Source of the DNA: an uncultured Rhodobiaceae bacterium
Lineage (GTDB): Bacteria > Pseudomonadota > Alphaproteobacteria > Rhizobiales > TMED25
Assembly (NCBI GenBank): GCA_913030915.1
Contig: CAJWEW010000009.1
Location: 1 to 48,712 of the forward strand
Direction: 5' to 3'
DNA: 48,712 nucleotides
Shown piece by piece: positions 20,196 to 30,816 of this stretch. Every line of letters starts with the position of its first letter. Positions within the stretch are counted from its first letter, which is position 1. Under the pieces are notes generated by a model that made no database searches, was not told the origin of the DNA, and worked only from the letters and a program-made list of their open reading frames with translations. A program made the translations under genes and the position numbers.

Positions 20196-20516
20196 ATGAG
20201 CCAATATAATTTGAAAAATGAAGTTGACCTAAATAATCAAAATCTTGACGGTATAAGCCCACGCCTTGCAACTGCACTAGAAAAATTACACACAGCAATC
20301 GATGAATTAAAAAAAAATAGAGAGGTATCAAACTCTATCACAACAGACACTGCTGAGATGAAAGAGGAAATAGAGAAACTTAATAATGAAAATATAGGTC
20401 TACTTCATAAAGTAGAAGAATTAAAACAAAAAAATAGTAAATTGACGGGCGCAAATCAGGAAGTTGAAAAAAGAATTTCTAATATGATTGAAATGTATCG
20501 AAATTTCATGAAGTAG
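20196..20516 (+). CDS. DUF4164-like coiled-coil protein upstream of zapA
   Basis: Short coiled-coil ORF (RLATALEKLHTAIDELKKN..) in the conserved position immediately upstream of zapA. Confidence 0.65.
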   Translation: MSQYNLKNEVDLNNQNLDGISPRLATALEKLHTAIDELKKNREVSNSITTDTAEMKEEIEKLNNENIGLLHKVEELKQKNSKLTGANQEVEKRISNMIEMYRNFMK

Positions 20517-20553
20517 TTAATCTTCATCAGGTCTAATATTTGCGTAATTTATA

Positions 20554-20910
20554 ATGGGTAAAGTCACAGTAAATATTAATAATAGAACCTTTCAGATTGC
20601 CTGTGAAGACGGAGAAGAGGCTAGGTTAAAAGAGCTTGCCTCTTTTTTTTCTAGGCACGTTGATCAGTTGCAGGGAAGATTTGGACACATAGGTGATGCC
20701 AGAATATATGTAATGGCAGGTTTATTGATTGCTGATAAGTTATCCGATGCATTATCGCAAATAGAAGAAATCCAAAATGATGTCCAACAGCTGCAAAAAA
20801 AGAATGATATGTTTAAAGAGGATAGCCATTCTTTGGAAGAATTACTCCTAACGGATATCGAGTTGCTTACAAATAAATTAAACGAAATAAGTAAATCATT
20901 ATCGACTTAA
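20554..20910 (+). CDS. zapA: Cell division protein ZapA
   Basis: VTVNINNRTFQIACEDGEEARLKELASFFSRHVDQL..GDARIYVMAGLLIADKL. Confidence 0.9.
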   Translation: MGKVTVNINNRTFQIACEDGEEARLKELASFFSRHVDQLQGRFGHIGDARIYVMAGLLIADKLSDALSQIEEIQNDVQQLQKKNDMFKEDSHSLEELLLTDIELLTNKLNEISKSLST

Positions 20911-20954
20911 AATAGATTAAAATTTTATTTTTCAAATTAAATGATATAATTCAA

Positions 20955-21105
20955 GTGGCTATGCGACTCGTGAGATAACTATTCCTGGCGCCATAGCAAT
21001 TCAATTGGGAACTAACACTGATTTAGATCGTGGTCTATTTCATTTGGTGCCCACCTATATAATAGGAGCCAAGGATTGCCAAATCCACGGTCGTGTGGCT
21101 TTAAA
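20955..21105 (+). ncRNA. ssrS: 6S RNA (approximate ends)
   Basis: Located between zapA and 5-FCL (the conserved ssrS locus). GGCTATGCGAC near the 5' end pairs with GTCGTGTGGCT near the 3' end (G-U pairs allowed), closing a long stem. The interior contains GGTGCCCACC. No ORF explains the region. Confidence 0.82.
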
Positions 21106-21120
21106 TCGTGGATATATAAT

Positions 21121-21681
21121 TTGATCATAGAGAATATTAAATACGAGAAATCACAACTTAGAGCTAACGCTCTAAAAAATATGAGACTAATCAAACCCCT
21201 TGAAAAATCATTTTATGAGAAGAAGCTCAAAGAAATGAACTTAAGTTTTTTGGGCTCGAGTCAGACAATTGGTGGGTATTATCCAATCAATAATGAGTTA
21301 AATATATTGCCATTACTTCAGTTTCTATCTTCAATCGGTCATAAAATCGCTCTTCCATGTATTACTGAAAGGAAAATACTGGATTTTAGAATATGGAATA
21401 TGAAAGACTCACTTGTGATGAACAGATATAAAATCTATGAGCCAGTGGATGGTTTATTATCTATTCCAGAAATTGTATTGGTGCCCGGTCTTCTTTTCGA
21501 TAAGAGTCTCTATCGATTGGGGTATGGAGGTGGTTTTTACGATAGGACCATACAGCATCATAGAAAAAAAGATAATACTAAATTTATTGGGATTTGCTAC
21601 CCAGCTCAAATCATATCTAAATTACCTCGTGCAGAACATGATCAAAGGCTTGATTTTCTAGTTAATTTAGATGAAATATAA
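21121..21681 (+). CDS. 5-formyltetrahydrofolate cyclo-ligase (TTG start proposed)
   Basis: LIIENIKYEKSQLRANALKNMR..; VPGLLFDKSLYRLGYGGGFYDRTI. The listed ATG at 21076 lies inside the 6S RNA and its first 15 codons do not look like the family; TTG at 21121 is the likely start. Confidence 0.88.
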   Translation: MIIENIKYEKSQLRANALKNMRLIKPLEKSFYEKKLKEMNLSFLGSSQTIGGYYPINNELNILPLLQFLSSIGHKIALPCITERKILDFRIWNMKDSLVMNRYKIYEPVDGLLSIPEIVLVPGLLFDKSLYRLGYGGGFYDRTIQHHRKKDNTKFIGICYPAQIISKLPRAEHDQRLDFLVNLDEI

Positions 21682-21716
21682 CTTAGTAAATGTTTAATTT
21701 TAAACTGGGAATATAA

Positions 21717-22529
21717 ATGCGGGCATTGTTTATCGGTGATATTGTCGGAGAGTCCGGAAGAAAAGTTGTTACTCAAAATCTCACAATGATTCGGGATAGA
21801 TATAATCTTGATTTTGTAATAGCTAATGCCGAAAACTCAGCATCAGGTTTCGGAATTACAGAAAAGATTCTGCACGGGTTAATTGACTCCGGAGTCGATG
21901 TAATTACATCTGGGAATCATATTTGGGACCAAAAAGATACCTTGATTTACATTGACAGAGAGACTCGATTATTACGACCTGCCAATTATCCAGAAGGGAC
22001 ACCTGGAAAAGGCTCGTTCCTATACAAAGCCCCAAATGGTGAGCATATAATGGTTATTAATATAATGGGTAGAGTTTTTATGAATCCTCTGGATGATCCG
22101 TTCAGAATAATTGATGATATCATTGATAACAATAGCTTAAATAATGTTGCAGATGTAATCTTTGTTGATTTTCATGCTGAAGCAACATCAGAAAAGTTAG
22201 CTATGGGATATTATTTAGACGGCAGGGTTAGTATGGTAGCTGGCACACATACCCATATTCCAACATCCGATGCAAGAATATTAAGTAACGGAACAGGTTA
22301 TATCTCTGATGTTGGCATGAGTGGGGATTATGACTCGATCTTGGGTTTTGATAAACAAAACCCGCTTGAAAAATTTATTTCGGGGATTCCAAGTGGCCGA
22401 TTTATTCCAGCAAAGGGTGAAGGTACATTGTCTGGTATATTATTTGAAACAAAGAGCAGCGGTCTTGTTTCAAATATTTCTCCAATTAAATTTGGAGGAA
22501 TTTTTGACGATGAATTACCAGATTTTTGA
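21717..22529 (+). CDS. YmdB-family metallophosphoesterase (TIGR00282)
   Basis: MRALFIGDIVGESGRKVV; ANAENSASGFGIT; SGNHIWD; VDFHAEATSEK; GTHTHIPTSDARIL. Confidence 0.92.
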   Translation: MRALFIGDIVGESGRKVVTQNLTMIRDRYNLDFVIANAENSASGFGITEKILHGLIDSGVDVITSGNHIWDQKDTLIYIDRETRLLRPANYPEGTPGKGSFLYKAPNGEHIMVINIMGRVFMNPLDDPFRIIDDIIDNNSLNNVADVIFVDFHAEATSEKLAMGYYLDGRVSMVAGTHTHIPTSDARILSNGTGYISDVGMSGDYDSILGFDKQNPLEKFISGIPSGRFIPAKGEGTLSGILFETKSSGLVSNISPIKFGGIFDDELPDF

Positions 22530-22576
22530 ACATTAAATTAACTTATCGAAGGTAGGGTTAGAAAAAGGATATTTTA

Positions 22577-23311
22577 ATGGCAGGACACTCTAAATTTAAA
22601 AATATACAATATCGTAAGGGAGCTCAAGATAAGAAAAGAGCAAAAATGTTTTCAAAGCTAGCTAAAGAGATAACAGTTGCAGCTAAGCTGGGTCTGCCTG
22701 ATCCAGGAATGAATCCAAGGTTAAGATCAGCTATTCAAGCTGCAAGAGCGCAAAATATGCCAAAAGATAATATTGAACGTGCTGTAAAGAAAAGCCAAGA
22801 TGCTGGTGGGGCAAACTTTGATGAGGTTCGGTACGAGGGTTTTGGTCCAGGTGGAACCGGTTTTATAATAGAAACACTAACTGATAATAAGAATAGAACT
22901 GCAGGTGATATCAGATCAATATTCACAAAGTGTGGGGGAAATCTTGCTGAGACGGGCTCCGTATCCTTTCTTTTTAGTAAGGTAGGCCTCATTGAATTTG
23001 ACCTATCTAAGTCAAGCGAAGATGAAATTATTGAGTCATCGATTGATCAAGGAGCTGAAGATTGTGATATTTCTGATGATTGTTATGAAATTTATTGTCA
23101 ACCATCAGATTTACACTCATTAGGTGAGAAGCTTGAAAAGAAATTTGGTGATGCGAATTTAATGAAAATAATTTGGAAGCCTGAAAATAATGTTGTTATT
23201 GATAAGGATACTTTTACAAAAATTGATCGCTTGATAGAATTACTTGATGATAATGACGATGTTCAAGACATTTATTTTAATTTCGATATACCGGACGACT
23301 TTATCACATGA
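22577..23311 (+). CDS. YebC/PmpR family transcriptional regulator
   Basis: MAGHSKFKNIQYRKGAQDKKRAKMFSKLAKEI. Confidence 0.96.
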   Translation: MAGHSKFKNIQYRKGAQDKKRAKMFSKLAKEITVAAKLGLPDPGMNPRLRSAIQAARAQNMPKDNIERAVKKSQDAGGANFDEVRYEGFGPGGTGFIIETLTDNKNRTAGDIRSIFTKCGGNLAETGSVSFLFSKVGLIEFDLSKSSEDEIIESSIDQGAEDCDISDDCYEIYCQPSDLHSLGEKLEKKFGDANLMKIIWKPENNVVIDKDTFTKIDRLIELLDDNDDVQDIYFNFDIPDDFIT

Positions 23312-23329
23312 ATAAAGAAGATAAACATA

Positions 23330-23827
23330 ATGCTGAAGAAAATTATTGGAATTGATCCGGGCCTAATACATACAGGTTGGGGGCTTATAGCTGTTGAAGG
23401 AAATTTAATCAAGCATATTGACCATGGTTTAATAAAAGTTAAAACAGGCCAAGACCTGGCAGATAGGCTCCTTGATATACACAGAGATTTGTCATTGGTT
23501 TTGGGTAATTTTTTACCTGATGAGGCCGCCTTGGAGCAAACATTTGTCAATAAAAATGCCCTTTCAAGTCTCAAGCTTGGGCATGCAAGAGGCGCAATAA
23601 TGTTATCACTATCAATTATGAACATAAAATGTTTCGAATATGCTCCAAATCAGATTAAAAAAAGTATCGTTGGAAAAGGTCATGCAGATAAAAATCAAAT
23701 TGCTCATATGGTTAATATCCTTCTCTCAACAAAAATTACCGGGACCTCTGATGTTTCGGATGCGTTAGCAATTGCAATCACACATGCAAATCAGCGACAC
23801 AACAAAATAGCAAAGGCAATTGCATGA
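23330..23827 (+). CDS. ruvC: Holliday junction resolvase RuvC
   Basis: IIGIDPGLIHTGWG; ALEQTFVNKN; YAPNQIKKSIVGKGHADKNQI; DALAIAITHAN. Confidence 0.96.
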   Translation: MLKKIIGIDPGLIHTGWGLIAVEGNLIKHIDHGLIKVKTGQDLADRLLDIHRDLSLVLGNFLPDEAALEQTFVNKNALSSLKLGHARGAIMLSLSIMNIKCFEYAPNQIKKSIVGKGHADKNQIAHMVNILLSTKITGTSDVSDALAIAITHANQRHNKIAKAIA

Positions 23828-24402
23828 TTGCAAAAATTAAGGGTAATGTTGAAGCGATTAATGGTAATTTAGTTATTATCGATGTGAATGGGTTAGGATA
23901 TGAGGTGCTGTGTCCTGAGAGATCAATTAATGGGATCGAAGAGAATAATGATATTTCTTTATACATTCAAACAATTTTGAGGGACGATACAATCAATCTT
24001 TATGGTTTTTTATCTCTTGAAGAGAAGAAGGCATTCTCAACATTGCAGACTGTTCAGGGGGTTGGTGCAAAATTAGCTATGACAATCATAGGCTTTTTTT
24101 CAGTTAAAGAACTTGGAAATCATATCGGAACAGGGGATGAAAAGTCAATTTGTTTGGTTCCTGGAGTAGGCGCAAAAGTTGCAAAAAGGATAATTACTGA
24201 GTTAAAAGATGCTTACTCAGATCAATCAAATAATTATGACGGTGATGTTCTCACAAAACGCAATAGTATTAATTCAGCCCTGATAAATCTCGGTTATAGT
24301 CGAACGCAAGCATCAAGCCTTATCGAAAAAATAAAGGGTGATATTAGTGATGGGGCAAGCATCGAGGACCTCATAAAGGAAGCGCTCAGGAGATCCGATT
24401 AA
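23824..24402 (+). CDS. ruvA: Holliday junction helicase subunit RuvA
   Basis: [28 protein letters not shown]; helix-hairpin-helix repeats ([21 protein letters not shown]). Confidence 0.96.
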   Translation: MIAKIKGNVEAINGNLVIIDVNGLGYEVLCPERSINGIEENNDISLYIQTILRDDTINLYGFLSLEEKKAFSTLQTVQGVGAKLAMTIIGFFSVKELGNHIGTGDEKSICLVPGVGAKVAKRIITELKDAYSDQSNNYDGDVLTKRNSINSALINLGYSRTQASSLIEKIKGDISDGASIEDLIKEALRRSD

Positions 24403-25370
24403 TGGATAATGATGTCAGAATTTATCGACCCAGGTTACTGGATCAATTTATAGGTCAAAACTTAGTTAGAAAAAATTTAGAAGTTTTCATCCAATCCGCA
24501 AAAGAACGCGAAAGTAGCCTCGATCATGTACTCTTAGCTGGACCGCCAGGACTCGGAAAGACAACCTTAGCAAATATTATTGCGAATGAGCTAAACGTAA
24601 ATATCAGAGTTACATCGGGACCGCTCATAACAAAGGCTGGAGATCTTGCAGCGATACTTAGTAATATGGAACAGAATGACGTACTCTTTATAGATGAAAT
24701 ACATAGGCTAAGTAATAGTGTTGAAGAAGTACTTTATGCGGCAATGGAGGACTATGTCCTTGATATACTTATTGGTGAAGGACCTGCAGCGAAATCAGTT
24801 AGGATTGAACTTTCTCCTTTCACGCTGATTGGCGCAACAACAAGGCTTGGTTTGATTTCCAATCCGTTAAGGGAAAGATTTGGGATCCCAATAACACTCG
24901 ATTTTTATAAAACTGAAGATCTTACATTGGTGGTAAAAAAAGCTGCCCATGAGTTATCAATAATAATTGATGACGACTCAGCGAAAGAAATTGCTACAAG
25001 ATCGCGGGGAACACCAAGAATTGCAAACAGATTACTACGCAGAGTTCATGATTATTCTGTATATAATAAACTTGATAGTATTAATGTCGATCTTACAAGG
25101 CTGTCTTTGCAGGAGCTTGAAGTAGATGATATTGGGCTAAACTCGCTTGATTATAGATACTTAGAGTGCATTATAGAGAATTATGATGGTGGACCAGCTG
25201 GGGTTGACTCAATTGCTGCATCAATGGGAGAAGCCCGTGACGTCTTAGAAGATGTAGTTGAGCCCTATTTAATACAAAAAGGACTTATTAACAGGACACC
25301 TCGGGGTCGTTTGTTATCAAAAAAATCCGCAGAAGACATAAAAAATAGACTAAATCAAATACGCAAATGA
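24402..25370 (+). CDS. ruvB: Holliday junction helicase subunit RuvB
   Basis: [52 protein letters not shown]. Confidence 0.98.
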   Translation: MDNDVRIYRPRLLDQFIGQNLVRKNLEVFIQSAKERESSLDHVLLAGPPGLGKTTLANIIANELNVNIRVTSGPLITKAGDLAAILSNMEQNDVLFIDEIHRLSNSVEEVLYAAMEDYVLDILIGEGPAAKSVRIELSPFTLIGATTRLGLISNPLRERFGIPITLDFYKTEDLTLVVKKAAHELSIIIDDDSAKEIATRSRGTPRIANRLLRRVHDYSVYNKLDSINVDLTRLSLQELEVDDIGLNSLDYRYLECIIENYDGGPAGVDSIAASMGEARDVLEDVVEPYLIQKGLINRTPRGRLLSKKSAEDIKNRLNQIRK

Positions 25371-25468
25371 CAAAATCTGGTCATATTTTTAGTCTATCTT
25401 TGATTTTAATTTATATTTAATATTATTATTAGAACATTAGATAAAAATATAAGTAAAATAGTTAATTT

Positions 25469-26206
25469 ATGGATGAAACACTAGTCACAACGGACCTCAG
25501 TTTGATAGGTCTATTTTCCGAGGCAGACTTGGTTGTAAAATTAGTTATGCTCGGACTCATGATCGCCTCAATAATCTCATGGGCAATTATATTTGAGAAA
25601 TTAATTTTGATTAAATTAGTAAACCGTAATGCTATAAAATTTTATCGCGATTTTTGGAGTAGTGACATCAATGATATCGATGCGGCTTACAGGAATTCAA
25701 GAAATAACCCGATGGCTAAAATATTTAATGCGGGGATAAAAGAATGGAATACCACTTTTAAAATACACAAGAATATGTCGATTGATGGGGTAAAGGGTAG
25801 AATAGAGAAAGCCATGAATGTGCAGATGAACATAGAATTAGATAAACTAGAAAAGAAATTATTATTTTTAGCTTCTGTAGGTTCAACAGCGCCGTTCATT
25901 GGTCTTTTTGGAACAGTATATGGAATAATGAATAGTTTCTCTGCTATTGCTACGTCAAAAAGTACGAACCTTACCGTGGTAGCTCCTGGAATTGCGGAGG
26001 CATTATTTGCAACAGCAATAGGATTATTTGCGGCCATACCAGCCGTTATGTTTTATAATAAAATATCGAGTGATATTGCGCGTGTGACTTCGAATCTTGA
26101 AAATTTTAGTGATGAATTTATTAACTATTTCAGTCGTCAAATTGATGCTCAAATGGTAGCTGAGGATGTTGATGACAATTACCAAATTGATGAAGAAGAG
26201 TATTAA
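25469..26206 (+). CDS. tolQ: Tol-Pal system protein TolQ
   Basis: FLASVGSTAPFIGLFGTVYGIMNSF; APGIAEALFATAIGLFAAIPAVMFYN. Confidence 0.95.
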   Translation: MDETLVTTDLSLIGLFSEADLVVKLVMLGLMIASIISWAIIFEKLILIKLVNRNAIKFYRDFWSSDINDIDAAYRNSRNNPMAKIFNAGIKEWNTTFKIHKNMSIDGVKGRIEKAMNVQMNIELDKLEKKLLFLASVGSTAPFIGLFGTVYGIMNSFSAIATSKSTNLTVVAPGIAEALFATAIGLFAAIPAVMFYNKISSDIARVTSNLENFSDEFINYFSRQIDAQMVAEDVDDNYQIDEEEY

Positions 26207-26220
26207 GATCCTGCAAAATA

Positions 26221-26655
26221 ATGGCAACAAACATCAAAACATTACCAAACAATCGTAGAAGAAGTAGAAAGAATAGCCCAATTTCTGATATCAATGTAAC
26301 ACCTCTAGTTGATGTGATGCTCGTGCTACTAATTGTTTTTATGGTTACTGCACCGTTATTAACAGTTGGTGTGCCAATTGAGCTTCCAAAAACGGCTGCA
26401 AAGCAAATGACAGATGATAATGAGCCGTTAACTATCACAATTGACAAGAATAGTAAAATTTACATTGAAGAAATGGAGATAGATTTTGATAGCTTAGCCG
26501 AAAAACTTGAGGCGATAGGGCAGAGTAATTATGACCAAAAAATTTATATTAATGGCGATAAAGATATTAGTTATGAGGTCTTAATGAAAGTAATGGCTAA
26601 GATTAGTTCTTCAGGCTATACATCAATTGGATTAGTTACAGATATAGAGTCTTAA
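26221..26655 (+). CDS. tolR: Tol-Pal system protein TolR
   Basis: ISDINVTPLVDVMLVLLIVFMVTAPLL. Confidence 0.95.
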   Translation: MATNIKTLPNNRRRSRKNSPISDINVTPLVDVMLVLLIVFMVTAPLLTVGVPIELPKTAAKQMTDDNEPLTITIDKNSKIYIEEMEIDFDSLAEKLEAIGQSNYDQKIYINGDKDISYEVLMKVMAKISSSGYTSIGLVTDIES

Positions 26656-26656
26656 T

Positions 26657-27487
26657 ATGCTAGCCAAACCAATATCTATTTCAGTCATATTACATCTTTT
26701 GTTTGTGGCTATTGTAATAACAGGTCTGCCATCATTTGATAGGTTTGAAGAAGCTCCAATGTCCATTGTTGAAATCGAACTTATAAATAATCTTCCAGCA
26801 ATTACACAAGAAATTATAGAAGATGACAGTAAAGAGGAATCCGCATCCAATAAAAAAAAATATAGTGCGACACCTAACGTCAAACCATCCATGAGAAGCG
26901 AAGAGTCGAAAAATATGAATATACTTGAAAATGAGGAGATAATTGAAAAAACTACTGACTCTGAACAGCAAGAAGACGAAAATATCATGGAGTTTTTTTC
27001 TACACCAGAAATTAAGCCAGAATTGAACAAAATTAATGATAAATTATTAACCAATTTGGATTACGATGAGAATAAGAAGGAAACAGATAAAATCACGGCG
27101 CTACTCGATAAATTTCCTGATGAGAGAGATGTTGGGGAAATGATTGAAAACAAACCACAAGAAAAAAATTTAACGTCAGATGCTATTATTACTGCGGGTG
27201 AAATATCAAACATGCGGAAACAAATAGAGAGGTGCTGGAACCCGCCTGTGGGGATACGTGGGGCTGCAAGCCAGAAGGTACAAGTGATGATTGCGCTCAA
27301 TAAAGATGGTACAATATCGAATGTGGAGCCAGTCACAAGAGACTCAAATGGAAGCAGAGAGGTTGCAATTAATGCTGCTATGAGAGCTGTTTTAAGATGT
27401 GCGCCATATGAGCTTCCTATTGAAAAATATGAATCATGGAAGGAAATAAAGTTTACCTTTAATCCAATGAATATGTTAGGTGGGTGA
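26657..27487 (+). CDS. tolA: TolA-like energy transducer
   Basis: N-terminal TM, charged middle, C-terminal TonB/TolA-like domain ([34 protein letters not shown]); between tolR and tolB. Confidence 0.85.
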   Translation: MLAKPISISVILHLLFVAIVITGLPSFDRFEEAPMSIVEIELINNLPAITQEIIEDDSKEESASNKKKYSATPNVKPSMRSEESKNMNILENEEIIEKTTDSEQQEDENIMEFFSTPEIKPELNKINDKLLTNLDYDENKKETDKITALLDKFPDERDVGEMIENKPQEKNLTSDAIITAGEISNMRKQIERCWNPPVGIRGAASQKVQVMIALNKDGTISNVEPVTRDSNGSREVAINAAMRAVLRCAPYELPIEKYESWKEIKFTFNPMNMLGG

Positions 27488-28802
27488 TATGATAAAACGA
27501 ATGAACAGGCTCCTCTTATTATCGTTTATATTATTATTTTATTCAAACATCTCTCAAGCTGCCTTAGAAATAGATGTCTCGGAGGGGAACCTTAGACCTA
27601 TGCCGATTGCAATAACCACGGTTATTGACAAACAAAATGAGCAGCTTGGTCTCGGTCTTGATATAACAAAAGTCATAGCCAGTGATCTTGCCGGTTCAGG
27701 CTTATTCTATCCTATAAATCCAAAAGCATTTCTTGATGAAATTAATACTTTAGATCAAAATCCAAATTTTAATTCATGGCGGGTTGTAAATGCTGAGGCT
27801 TTATTCACAGCTGAGCTTGCCTATGAAAATGAAAGATACAGAATAAATTATAAGCTTTGGGATACTTTTAGTGAAAAGTCCCTCGAAGCTAATTATTTAG
27901 TTTTTTCGAGGAATAAATGGAGAAACGTTGCGCACATGATTGCTGATACAATTTATACCCGCCTGACGGGTGAGAAGGGTTATTTTGACACACAAATTGC
28001 CTTCATAGCGGAGAGTGGACCTAAGACCGATAGAATAAAAAGACTGGCAATCATGGATCAGGATGGTCAAAATCCCGTGTTATTGACTTCAGGAAAAGAC
28101 CTTGTATTAACACCTAGATTTAGTCCAAACGGAAAAGAGCTTGTCTACTTGTCTTACAGAAATGGTCAACCCCAGGTATATATTTATGATATTCAATCAA
28201 AACAAACCTACGTTGTTGGAACATTTCCCGGCATAACATTTGCTCCAAGATTCTCCCCTGATGGAAGAAAAATTATCATGAGCTTACAAGAGGGAGTAGG
28301 ATCGAATTTATTTGAGATGGATTTGGGTAATTTTGATAGAAAGAGGTTAACTAACACATCGGATATCAATACAGCTCCAAGCTATTCTCCTGACTCAAGT
28401 AATATTGTGTTTGAATCGGATAAGTCAGGTACGCAGCAATTATATGTAATGGATGCTGATGGAGCTAATGTCAGAAGGATTAGCTTTGGAACCGGAAGTT
28501 ACTCAACACCTGTTTGGTCTCCAAGAGGGGATTACATTGCTTTCACAAAGATTTCTAAGGGTCGATTTATGATTGGTGTAATGTTTGCAGATGGAAGTGG
28601 TGAGAGGATTATTACAGATGGCTTCCACAATGAGGGCCCAACATGGGCTCCAAATGGAAGAGTTCTAATGTTTTTTCGTGAGTCGCCAGGAGAAGATGGC
28701 GGGGCAATGATATATTCCGTTGATATTACGGGTTATAATGAGAGAAAGATTGAGACACCTGGCTATGCCTCTGACCCATCATGGTCTGCATTAATGAATT
28801 AA
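27480..28802 (+). CDS. tolB: Tol-Pal beta-propeller protein TolB
   Basis: Repeated [33 protein letters not shown] blades. Confidence 0.96.
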   Translation: MGDMIKRMNRLLLLSFILLFYSNISQAALEIDVSEGNLRPMPIAITTVIDKQNEQLGLGLDITKVIASDLAGSGLFYPINPKAFLDEINTLDQNPNFNSWRVVNAEALFTAELAYENERYRINYKLWDTFSEKSLEANYLVFSRNKWRNVAHMIADTIYTRLTGEKGYFDTQIAFIAESGPKTDRIKRLAIMDQDGQNPVLLTSGKDLVLTPRFSPNGKELVYLSYRNGQPQVYIYDIQSKQTYVVGTFPGITFAPRFSPDGRKIIMSLQEGVGSNLFEMDLGNFDRKRLTNTSDINTAPSYSPDSSNIVFESDKSGTQQLYVMDADGANVRRISFGTGSYSTPVWSPRGDYIAFTKISKGRFMIGVMFADGSGERIITDGFHNEGPTWAPNGRVLMFFRESPGEDGGAMIYSVDITGYNERKIETPGYASDPSWSALMN

Positions 28803-28900
28803 CTTATCTGATTTTACATTTTTTTTAAACATTACATCATTTGTTAACATTTACATGATAACTTTAAGGATCATTACTATTTTTAAAGAGGAAACTAACA

Positions 28901-29410
28901 ATGGTATATAAAAAAGCACTCAATCTTTCCGTGACTTTTTTATTAATCTTCATCCTTACAGGCTGTTCATCAACCAGAAAGAATGTTGAACAAATCTTAT
29001 TCGGAGGAGGAAATAATAATGAAGCTGAAATAGTCTCAAATGCTATTCCTGGATCTTCCCAAGACTTCACAGTAAATGTTGGAGACCGTGTATTTTTTGC
29101 AACAAATTCAACAAGTTTAGATGATGATGCAAAAGCAATACTTGAAAGGCAAGCTTCTTGGTTGGAATTATATCCAGAAATTAGTATCATTGTTGAAGGA
29201 CACGCTGATGAGAGGGGTACAAGAGAATACAATATTGCACTCAGCGCAAAAAGAGCTGACATTGCAGTAGCATACCTCGAGAGTCTTGGTATAGCTGGGA
29301 ATAGGGTCGAAACTGTTCCTTACGGTAAAGAAAGACCAGTAGCTGCCTGTTCATCTGAAGCCTGTTGGTCACAAAATAGACGAGCTGTGTCTGTTGTAAT
29401 TATTGAGTAA
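28901..29410 (+). CDS. pal: Peptidoglycan-associated lipoprotein
   Basis: Lipobox LTGC; OmpA-like VEGHADERGTREYNIALSAKRADIAVAYLESLGI. Confidence 0.96.
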   Translation: MVYKKALNLSVTFLLIFILTGCSSTRKNVEQILFGGGNNNEAEIVSNAIPGSSQDFTVNVGDRVFFATNSTSLDDDAKAILERQASWLELYPEISIIVEGHADERGTREYNIALSAKRADIAVAYLESLGIAGNRVETVPYGKERPVAACSSEACWSQNRRAVSVVIIE

Positions 29411-29517
29411 TTTGGAAATATCAGCTAGATATTTTAGTTACGATAATATATCATTCAAGATTAAATTAATTTAAGATTGATCCCTTATTTAGAGATCTAA
29501 TGATATATTAGTTAATA

Positions 29518-30807
29518 ATGGTAAACGATATAAAATTTCCTCTCACTGATTCCAGGGTTTGTGACTTATTTTCACGGTATGTAAATCATGATAGGATTGC
29601 GTTAGCGGTCTCAGGTGGCCGGGACAGCATGGCTCTAATGTATCTGGTATACCGATGGAAAGCCCACCTAGCATTAAATATTGATATTGAAGTTCTCACG
29701 GTTAACCATAATCTAAGGAAGGCTGCAGAAGATGAATGTCGCTTTGTTCATAAAATTACTGAAAATTATGGATTTAGACACACAGTGCTGACATGGGAAC
29801 ACGGACACATTGATACTTCTATTCAAGAGAAGGCACGAAAAGCAAGATACAAGCTTATGCTGGATTATGTTAGAGGAGAGAACATTTATACAATTCTGAC
29901 TGCTCACACCTCTGATGATAACATAGAAACATTTATTATGCGTCTTGCAAAAGGGAGCGGGATCGATGGACTTAAATCAATTAATGAAATTCGATATGAG
30001 GATGGAATTCAGATACAACGGCCATTGCTATCATTATCACGTTCTTTGACAACTAAAATCCTGAGATCGACAGGTAATGAATGGGTAGATGATCCAACAA
30101 ACGACGATGAGAGCTTCGAAAGAGTTAAAATAAGAAATAATATTAGTTCCCTATCTACTTTTAATATATCATCCAATAATTTAACAAAAACAATTCAACG
30201 TCTAGCTAGGACGCATGAGTCAATTAGTTACTTTACCAACTCTGTATCAGAGGAGTTAGTTGAATTAAGTGAGCTCGGACATGCAGACATTGATTTTGAT
30301 AAGTTAAGTAACTACCCAGAAGAAATTATTTTAAGAGTAATTGCAAAAGCCTTGACAGATATTAATGGGGGAACAGTATCCCTATCTTCATTGGAGGCAG
30401 TAATTGCGGACTTAATTAAAACAGGGAGAAGCAAGACCTTAAATGGCTGTCAAATAATTCCACAGAAGAATAAATATGTTATAGTCAGAGAAAATAGGGG
30501 GATACGTCCAGTTGAAATTAAAATAAATGAACGTATCTCCTGGGATGGAAGATTTGATGTGCATCTTAAGTCGTGTGACAAAGCAAATATTGTCATTGAT
30601 CAGATTGGAAACGCAGATGATCTCGGAGAAATGATAGATGGGACATCTTTTCAAAATATGCCAAAATATTTATTGAGAGCACTGCCCGGTGGATTTATCG
30701 AAGATAAGCTTGTATTACTGCCAAACACACACAATATATATAATAGAGGTTATTTAGATGTTAAATTTAGAGTTAGCAACGGAAAAAAATTTTCACAAAA
30801 TAGGTAG
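29518..30807 (+). CDS. tilS: tRNA(Ile)-lysidine synthetase
   Basis: PP-loop ALAVSGGRDSMALMYL; TAHTSDDNIETFIMRLAKGSGIDGL. Confidence 0.93.
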   Translation: MVNDIKFPLTDSRVCDLFSRYVNHDRIALAVSGGRDSMALMYLVYRWKAHLALNIDIEVLTVNHNLRKAAEDECRFVHKITENYGFRHTVLTWEHGHIDTSIQEKARKARYKLMLDYVRGENIYTILTAHTSDDNIETFIMRLAKGSGIDGLKSINEIRYEDGIQIQRPLLSLSRSLTTKILRSTGNEWVDDPTNDDESFERVKIRNNISSLSTFNISSNNLTKTIQRLARTHESISYFTNSVSEELVELSELGHADIDFDKLSNYPEEIILRVIAKALTDINGGTVSLSSLEAVIADLIKTGRSKTLNGCQIIPQKNKYVIVRENRGIRPVEIKINERISWDGRFDVHLKSCDKANIVIDQIGNADDLGEMIDGTSFQNMPKYLLRALPGGFIEDKLVLLPNTHNIYNRGYLDVKFRVSNGKKFSQNR

Positions 30808-30816
30808 GAGTTAAAA

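Noticed and set aside
29461-29474. CtrA binding site at TTAAATTAATTTAA
   Set aside because: Spacing between the TTAA halves is 6, not 7, and there is no TTAAC; it fits a simple AT palindrome equally well.
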